Positions 8,124 to 11,435 of a stretch of DNA of 11,435 nt are shown piece by piece. The stretch lies in NCBI GenBank assembly GCA_028290595.1, contig JAQGJO010000089.1, positions 1 to 11,435 on the forward strand, given 5' to 3'. The notes beneath the pieces were generated by a model, which was not told the DNA's origin, searched no databases, and worked only from the letters and a program-made list of their open reading frames with translations. The position numbers and the translations under genes were made by a program. Each line of letters starts with the position of its first letter. The stretch's first letter is position 1. The DNA is from Hyphomicrobiales bacterium. Its GTDB lineage: Bacteria; Pseudomonadota; Alphaproteobacteria; Rhizobiales; Beijerinckiaceae.

Positions 8124-8397
8124 AGCCCACCTTGGCGGGCTCGTTGGCTGACGTCGGCGCGGGCTGCGCGGCGGCGGCAGGTGTGGTCTGCACCGGCGCG
8201 GCCGGGGCATGGTCGATGGTGCGCGACTGTTCGGGCGCCGGCTTTACGTCGGTGTCCTCTTCAGCCATGCCCTTCTTGAAGGATTTGATCCCTTTGGCGA
8301 CATCACCCATCAGATCGGAAATCTTGCCTTTGCCGCCAAACAGCACAAGGGCGAGAGCGCCGACGATGAGCCAATGCCATAGTGACATACTACCCAT
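8122..8397 (-). CDS. tatA: Sec-independent protein translocase TatA
   Basis: Single-span Tat component that oligomerises at the TatBC complex to form the transport pathway. In the 91-residue form the N-terminus [21 protein letters not shown] is a short N-tail and membrane helix (about 5-19) ending in the TatA-specific Phe-Gly hinge (20-21). A basic amphipathic helix follows ([22 protein letters not shown], 23-44), then a Pro/Ala/Gln-rich tail. An in-frame TTG at 8409 would add four residues, but GGAGG lies 5 bases before ATG 8397, so 8397 is the clear start. It is first in tatA-tatB-tatC, with 121 bp to tatB and 160 bp after scpB. Confidence 0.96.
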   Translation of the reverse strand: MGSMSLWHWLIVGALALVLFGGKGKISDLMGDVAKGIKSFKKGMAEEDTDVKPAPEQSRTIDHAPAAPVQTTPAAAAQPAPTSANEPAKVG

Positions 8398-8450
8398 AAT
8401 TGCCTCCAATGGACGGCGAACCAGCAGGCCCGCCGCCGTGTGCGCCGAAG

Positions 8451-8501
8451 TTAGGCCGAGTAGCCTCTAAATACTAGAACACTCCCCGCCACACTAGACA
8501 T
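8451..8501 (-). CDS. Possible 16-codon leader ORF upstream of tatA
   Basis: Within the scpB-tatA gap, GGAGG (8507-8511) stands 5 bases before an ATG (8499-8501). It opens a 16-residue frame ([16 protein letters not shown]) ending in TAA (8451-8453), 53 bp before tatA. The ribosome binding site is as good as that of tatA itself. However, several codons (AGT, CTA, GTA, AGA) are rare in such GC-rich genomes, so it may be chance or a regulatory leader rather than a functional peptide. I recognise no family. Confidence 0.25.
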   Translation of the reverse strand: MSSVAGSVLVFRGYSA

Positions 8502-8560
8502 AGGAACCTCCGCCGCCAAGTGCGAGCGCTGAACCCAGTTCGTGTCGGATTAATTTTTCG

Positions 8561-9586
8561 TCATAGTTTGTCGGAATCGCGCCCGTTCCGGTCCGTTTCC
8601 GTGGCATCGCGGTCTTCTTCAGCATCTTCTTGCGAAGATTCACCGCTTTCCGAAGATTCGTCGTCTTCGGCGGGCTCACCGGCGACCGGCTCGTGAGCGT
8701 CGTTGGCTGCAACCGGCTGGCCAAACACACTGGAAGATTCGTCCGGCTCCTCAAACGCGGCAGATTCGCCCGCCTCGGATTCGGTCTCGCCTTCGCCAGC
8801 CTCGCCTTCAGCAACCTCGCCTTCAGCAACCTTGGCTTCGACCGGTTCGCTCCCTGCCGGCGCTTCGTTGCCGTGGAACAGGTCGTCGCCTGCTTCCAGC
8901 GGCTCTTCGTCGTCGGTCAGGGCGCTGTCGTCGCTCGGCTTGGGCACGCCAAAGCCCTGCGGCAGGCGGCCGTCAAACAGGCCGGCGGCGCGCAATTCAT
9001 CGAGACCCGGCAGATCGGTGATCTGTTCGAGCCCGAACTGCAGCAGGAAAGCCTCGGTGGTGCCGTAGGTGACAGGCCGGCCCGGTGCCTTGCGGCGGCC
9101 GCGCAGGCGCACCCAGCTGGTCTCGATCAGCACGTCGAGCGTACCCTTGGAAATGGCGACGCCGCGAATGTCCTCGACCTCGGCGCGCGTCACCGGCTGG
9201 TGGTAGGCGACAATGGCGAGGGTTTCGAGGGCCGCCTTCGACAGCTTCTTCTGCTCGCTGACGTCACGCGACAGCAGCCACCCGAGATCGGTCGCGGTGC
9301 GGAACAGCCATTTGCGGGCGACGCGGACAAGATTGACGCCGCGGCCGGAATAATCGGCCTTCAGCTCTTCCAGAATTTCGTGCACATTCGTGCCTTCGGG
9401 CAGACGGCGGGCGATTTCGCCCTCTTCCATCGGCTCGGACGCGGCGAAAAGCAGAGCCTCGGCGATGCGCATGGCCTCGCGGCGCGCTTCCGTTTCTGCA
9501 TTCATGGCGTCGTCCATGGTCTCATCCATGACGTCTTCCATGACATCTTGGCCCTCGAATGGCAGTTGTCTGGCTGCTTCTCCCAC
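8561..9586 (-). CDS. scpB: Segregation and condensation protein B (ScpB), with long acidic tail
   Basis: Dimeric winged-helix protein that binds ScpA and the SMC ATPase in the bacterial condensin, which compacts and segregates the chromosome. It is 341 residues long. The N-terminus is acidic and Met-rich (about 15-30). The two winged-helix domains span roughly 36-205, starting at EARREAMRIAEALLFAAS and including LSKAALETLAIVAYHQPVTRAEVEDIRGV (115-143). The diagnostic ending is RRKAPGRPVTYGTTEAFLLQFGL (164-186), then DLPGLDEL. The remaining 135 residues or so are an acidic Glu/Asp/Ser/Ala/Gly-rich, presumably disordered tail with a pentapeptide repeat (253-267). Bacillus ScpB is about 197 residues, so the tail is an addition. 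The start is GTG 9586, supported by GAGG 6 bases upstream. The gene follows scpA by 27 bp, an operon arrangement. Confidence 0.96.
   Translation of the reverse strand: MGEAARQLPFEGQDVMEDVMDETMDDAMNAETEARREAMRIAEALLFAASEPMEEGEIARRLPEGTNVHEILEELKADYSGRGVNLVRVARKWLFRTATDLGWLLSRDVSEQKKLSKAALETLAIVAYHQPVTRAEVEDIRGVAISKGTLDVLIETSWVRLRGRRKAPGRPVTYGTTEAFLLQFGLEQITDLPGLDELRAAGLFDGRLPQGFGVPKPSDDSALTDDEEPLEAGDDLFHGNEAPAGSEPVEAKVAEGEVAEGEAGEGETESEAGESAAFEEPDESSSVFGQPVAANDAHEPVAGEPAEDDESSESGESSQEDAEEDRDATETDRNGRDSDKL
8786..8830 (-). repeat. scpB: 15-bp tandem repeat in the scpB tail
   Basis: Three head-to-tail 15-bp units (8786-8800, 8801-8815, 8816-8830). The last two are identical and the first differs at 2 positions. 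In scpB they encode VAEGE, VAEGE and AGEGE. Being a multiple of three, unit gain or loss would keep the reading frame, so length variation between strains is likely. Confidence 0.8.
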
Positions 9587-9613
9587 AATTTTCCTCGTCT
9601 GACCTTCGATATT

Positions 9614-10429
9614 TCAGGAAACCCGGGCAATTTGCTCGGGCTGATTCGGCGTCGGCGTGGCGCTGCGCACCCAGATCGGCGCAAAGGCGCGGTCCTGGCG
9701 GATTTGGAGCTTTCCCTCGCGAACCAGTTCGAGCGAGGCGGAAAACGTCGAGGCCCGCACCGTCTTGCGGGTTTCGGGCGAGGTGAAATAGTGGATCAGG
9801 AAGCCGTCCATGGCGGTCCAGTCCATGGCAATGCCCGACAGGCGCTCGAGCGCTTCGCGCGCCTCGGCCAGCGACCAGACGACCCGGTGCTTCAAGGTCA
9901 CGCGCGACAAGACATGTTTCTGGCGCTGGCGGGCATAGGCCGACAGCAGGTCGTAGAGATTGGCCTGGAATTCGGAGGTCTTGAAGACGGTGACGCCTTC
10001 CGGCGCGCCGCGCAGGAACAGATCGCGGCCGACGCGCGGCCGATTGACCAGCTTCTCGGCAGCATCGCGAATAGCCTCGAGCCGGCGCAGGCGGTGGGCC
10101 AGCGCGGCAGCCAGATCGGCGGCGGCAGGCTCCTCGCCCTTCGGCTGTTCAGGCAGCAGCAGGCGCGATTTCAGATAGGCGAGCCAGGCCGCCATGACGA
10201 GGTAATCGGCGGCAAGCTCGAGCCGCACCTTGCGCGCCTCGTCGATGAAGGCGAGATACTGGATGGCGAGCGCCAGAACCGAGATCTTCGACAGATCGAC
10301 CTTCTGGCGCCGGGCAAGCTCCAGCAGCAGGTCGAGCGGGCCTTCAAACCCGTCCACATCGACCAGGAAAGACGGCTCGTTGTCCGCCTTGTCGACCGTC
10401 AATGTCTCTTCGAATGGCAACTCTGCCAA
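9614..10429 (-). CDS. scpA: Segregation and condensation protein A (ScpA, kleisin)
   Basis: Kleisin subunit that bridges the SMC heads and recruits ScpB in the condensin complex. It is 271 residues long. The N-terminal domain shows FEGPLDLLLELARRQKVDL (28-46), the family signature, then AADYLVMAAWLAYLKSRLLLP (73-93). A Glu/Ala-rich helical linker (about 98-128) leads to a middle region (RDLFLRGAPEG, 135-145). The C-terminal winged helix (about 187-255) has the typical ASTFSASLELVREGKLQIRQ segment. The first available start is TTG 10429, because an in-frame TGA lies three codons upstream. GTGGAG about 9 bases before it is an acceptable ribosome binding site. scpB follows by 27 bp, and nagZ precedes it by 57 bp on the same strand. 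Confidence 0.95.
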   Translation of the reverse strand: MAELPFEETLTVDKADNEPSFLVDVDGFEGPLDLLLELARRQKVDLSKISVLALAIQYLAFIDEARKVRLELAADYLVMAAWLAYLKSRLLLPEQPKGEEPAAADLAAALAHRLRRLEAIRDAAEKLVNRPRVGRDLFLRGAPEGVTVFKTSEFQANLYDLLSAYARQRQKHVLSRVTLKHRVVWSLAEAREALERLSGIAMDWTAMDGFLIHYFTSPETRKTVRASTFSASLELVREGKLQIRQDRAFAPIWVRSATPTPNQPEQIARVS

Positions 10430-10486
10430 CGCGAATCACTCCACTCTGCCGCCCGAAAACCCGGATGGGGGCGGAGATTGATCGCT

Positions 10487-11434
10487 CTAGGCAGTCATCG
10501 CAAGCCCGGATTCGATCCTTGACCATGCGTCCACAGGATCAAAAGGGGCCGGTTCGGCCGAAATCGACGCCAGGGCCCGTTCGGCCCGTTCCAGCCGCGC
10601 CCCGTCGAGCACCGGCGAGGCGGCCGCCACCTCGTATCCGTCTGAAATCTCGCCGAAACAATGCAGCGCCAAGTCGAGCCCGGCGGCAAACAGCGCCGTG
10701 GTTTTCTCGGTGAATGAGCCCTTCAGGGCCTTCATCGATAGATCGTCGCTCATCAGCAGGCCGCCGAAGCCGATATGGCCGCGGACGATGTCGCGGATGA
10801 CCTTGGGCGAGACCGTGGCCGGGCGGTCGGGGTCGATGGCGGCGTAGACGACATGGGCCGACATCGCCAGCGGCATGTCGGCCAGCGCCCGGAACGGGGC
10901 AAAATCCACACGCTCAAGCTCGGCCAAGGACGTGGCGACGACCGGTAGTTCGAGATGGCTGTCGGCCCGCGCCCGGCCATGGCCGGGCATGTGCTTGATC
11001 ACCGGCAGCACGCGCCCGGCAAGCATGCCGTCGCAGGCGGCGCGGCCGAACCGCGCTACATCGCCGGGATTATCGGCATAGGCACGGTCGCCGATGATCT
11101 GGTGGGCGCCCGCCTCCGGCACATCGAGCACCGGCAGGCAATCGACGTTGATGCCGACCTCGTGCAGGTCGGCCGCCATCAGCCGCGCCGACAGGCGAAT
11201 GAGCTCTTCGGTCGCCGTCTTGTCGGGATTGCCGGCAGCGACGAAGGCGCCGGCCGGCGGATATTTGCGCCAGTGCGGCGGACCCAGGCGCTGCACGCGT
11301 CCGCCTTCCTGATCGATCAGCACGGGAGCATCCTCACGGCCGACGATGTCGCGGAAATCCTGAATCAGACGAATCAGTTGCGGGCGGTCTTCAACGTTCC
11401 GCTTGAACAGGATGAGGCCCCAGGGCCGCGTCTT
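10487..11434 (-). CDS. nagZ: Beta-N-acetylhexosaminidase NagZ (5' end outside window)
   Basis: Cytosolic glycoside hydrolase family 3 enzyme that removes N-acetylglucosamine from 1,6-anhydro-muropeptides during peptidoglycan recycling. 315 residues are visible. The frame is open to the window edge and begins PWGLILFKRNVE, so perhaps 20-30 N-terminal residues are missing. Motifs in order (visible numbering): PVLIDQEGGRVQRLGPPHW (37-55), NVDCLPVLDV (96-105) and KHMPGHGRARADSH (147-160). The last is the flexible loop with the Asp158-His160 acid/base dyad. MSDDLSMKAL (228-237) carries the nucleophile Asp231. The GTG at 11323 lies inside the conserved segment and is not the start. In some bacteria NagZ products signal beta-lactamase induction; nothing here shows that. 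The downstream genes scpA and scpB are on the same strand at short spacing, so all three are probably one transcript. Confidence 0.97.
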   Translation of the reverse strand, partial: KTRPWGLILFKRNVEDRPQLIRLIQDFRDIVGREDAPVLIDQEGGRVQRLGPPHWRKYPPAGAFVAAGNPDKTATEELIRLSARLMAADLHEVGINVDCLPVLDVPEAGAHQIIGDRAYADNPGDVARFGRAACDGMLAGRVLPVIKHMPGHGRARADSHLELPVVATSLAELERVDFAPFRALADMPLAMSAHVVYAAIDPDRPATVSPKVIRDIVRGHIGFGGLLMSDDLSMKALKGSFTEKTTALFAAGLDLALHCFGEISDGYEVAAASPVLDGARLERAERALASISAEPAPFDPVDAWSRIESGLAMTA

Positions 11435-11435
11435 G

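Noticed and set aside
8630..10522. Very long plus-strand open frame (about 630 codons) across scpB and scpA
   Set aside because: It is antisense to two clearly recognised genes, has no recognisable domain, and such open antisense frames are common in GC-rich coding DNA because of codon-position bias.

Overview
The window looks like a chromosomal housekeeping segment of a GC-rich alphaproteobacterium, most likely order Hyphomicrobiales (Rhizobiales), close to the Bradyrhizobium/Xanthobacter groups. The basis is the gene order nagZ-scpA-scpB-tatA-tatB-tatC-serS-surE-pcm-LysM/M23 protein, which I recall as conserved in that order. An Omp25/31-type beta-barrel protein and a REP-like inverted pair of 'GTCATGCCCG' hairpins also fit. 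No database search was possible.

Layout: almost everything is on the minus strand, so transcription runs from high to low coordinates. From the right edge these are nagZ (beta-N-acetylglucosaminidase, 5' end outside the window), scpA and scpB (kleisin and winged-helix partners of the SMC condensin), tatA, tatB and tatC (twin-arginine protein export), serS (seryl-tRNA synthetase), an Omp25/31-like outer membrane protein, surE (nucleotidase), pcm (protein isoaspartate methyltransferase) and the N-terminal part of a LysM lipoprotein, probably an M23/NlpD-like cell-wall factor, cut by the left edge. The one clear plus-strand gene is a ketopantoate reductase-family gene (panE/apbA-like) at 2867-3784. 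It is convergent with the omp gene, and a strong hairpin lies between them.

How they work together: the block mixes cell-wall turnover (nagZ, LysM/M23 protein), chromosome segregation (scpAB), export of folded proteins (tatABC), translation (serS) and stress or repair functions of the surE-pcm stationary-phase pair. nagZ-scpA-scpB, tatA-tatB-tatC and probably surE-pcm look like co-transcribed units. serS is set apart from tatC by about 300 bp carrying a REP-like inverted pair and a possible promoter.

The panE-like/omp pair sits between serS and surE and looks like an insertion into an otherwise conserved order. I see no phage, transposase, CRISPR, tRNA or rRNA, and no evidence of an undescribed multi-gene system. 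The items most worth a second look are non-coding: the REP-like pair with compensatory stem changes (6476-6613), three alternating GCAACA/TGTTGC half-sites upstream of omp (4780-4808), hairpins between tatA and tatB (8079-8123), and a possible 16-codon leader ORF upstream of tatA (8451-8501). The long acidic, repeat-bearing tail of ScpB is also notable.
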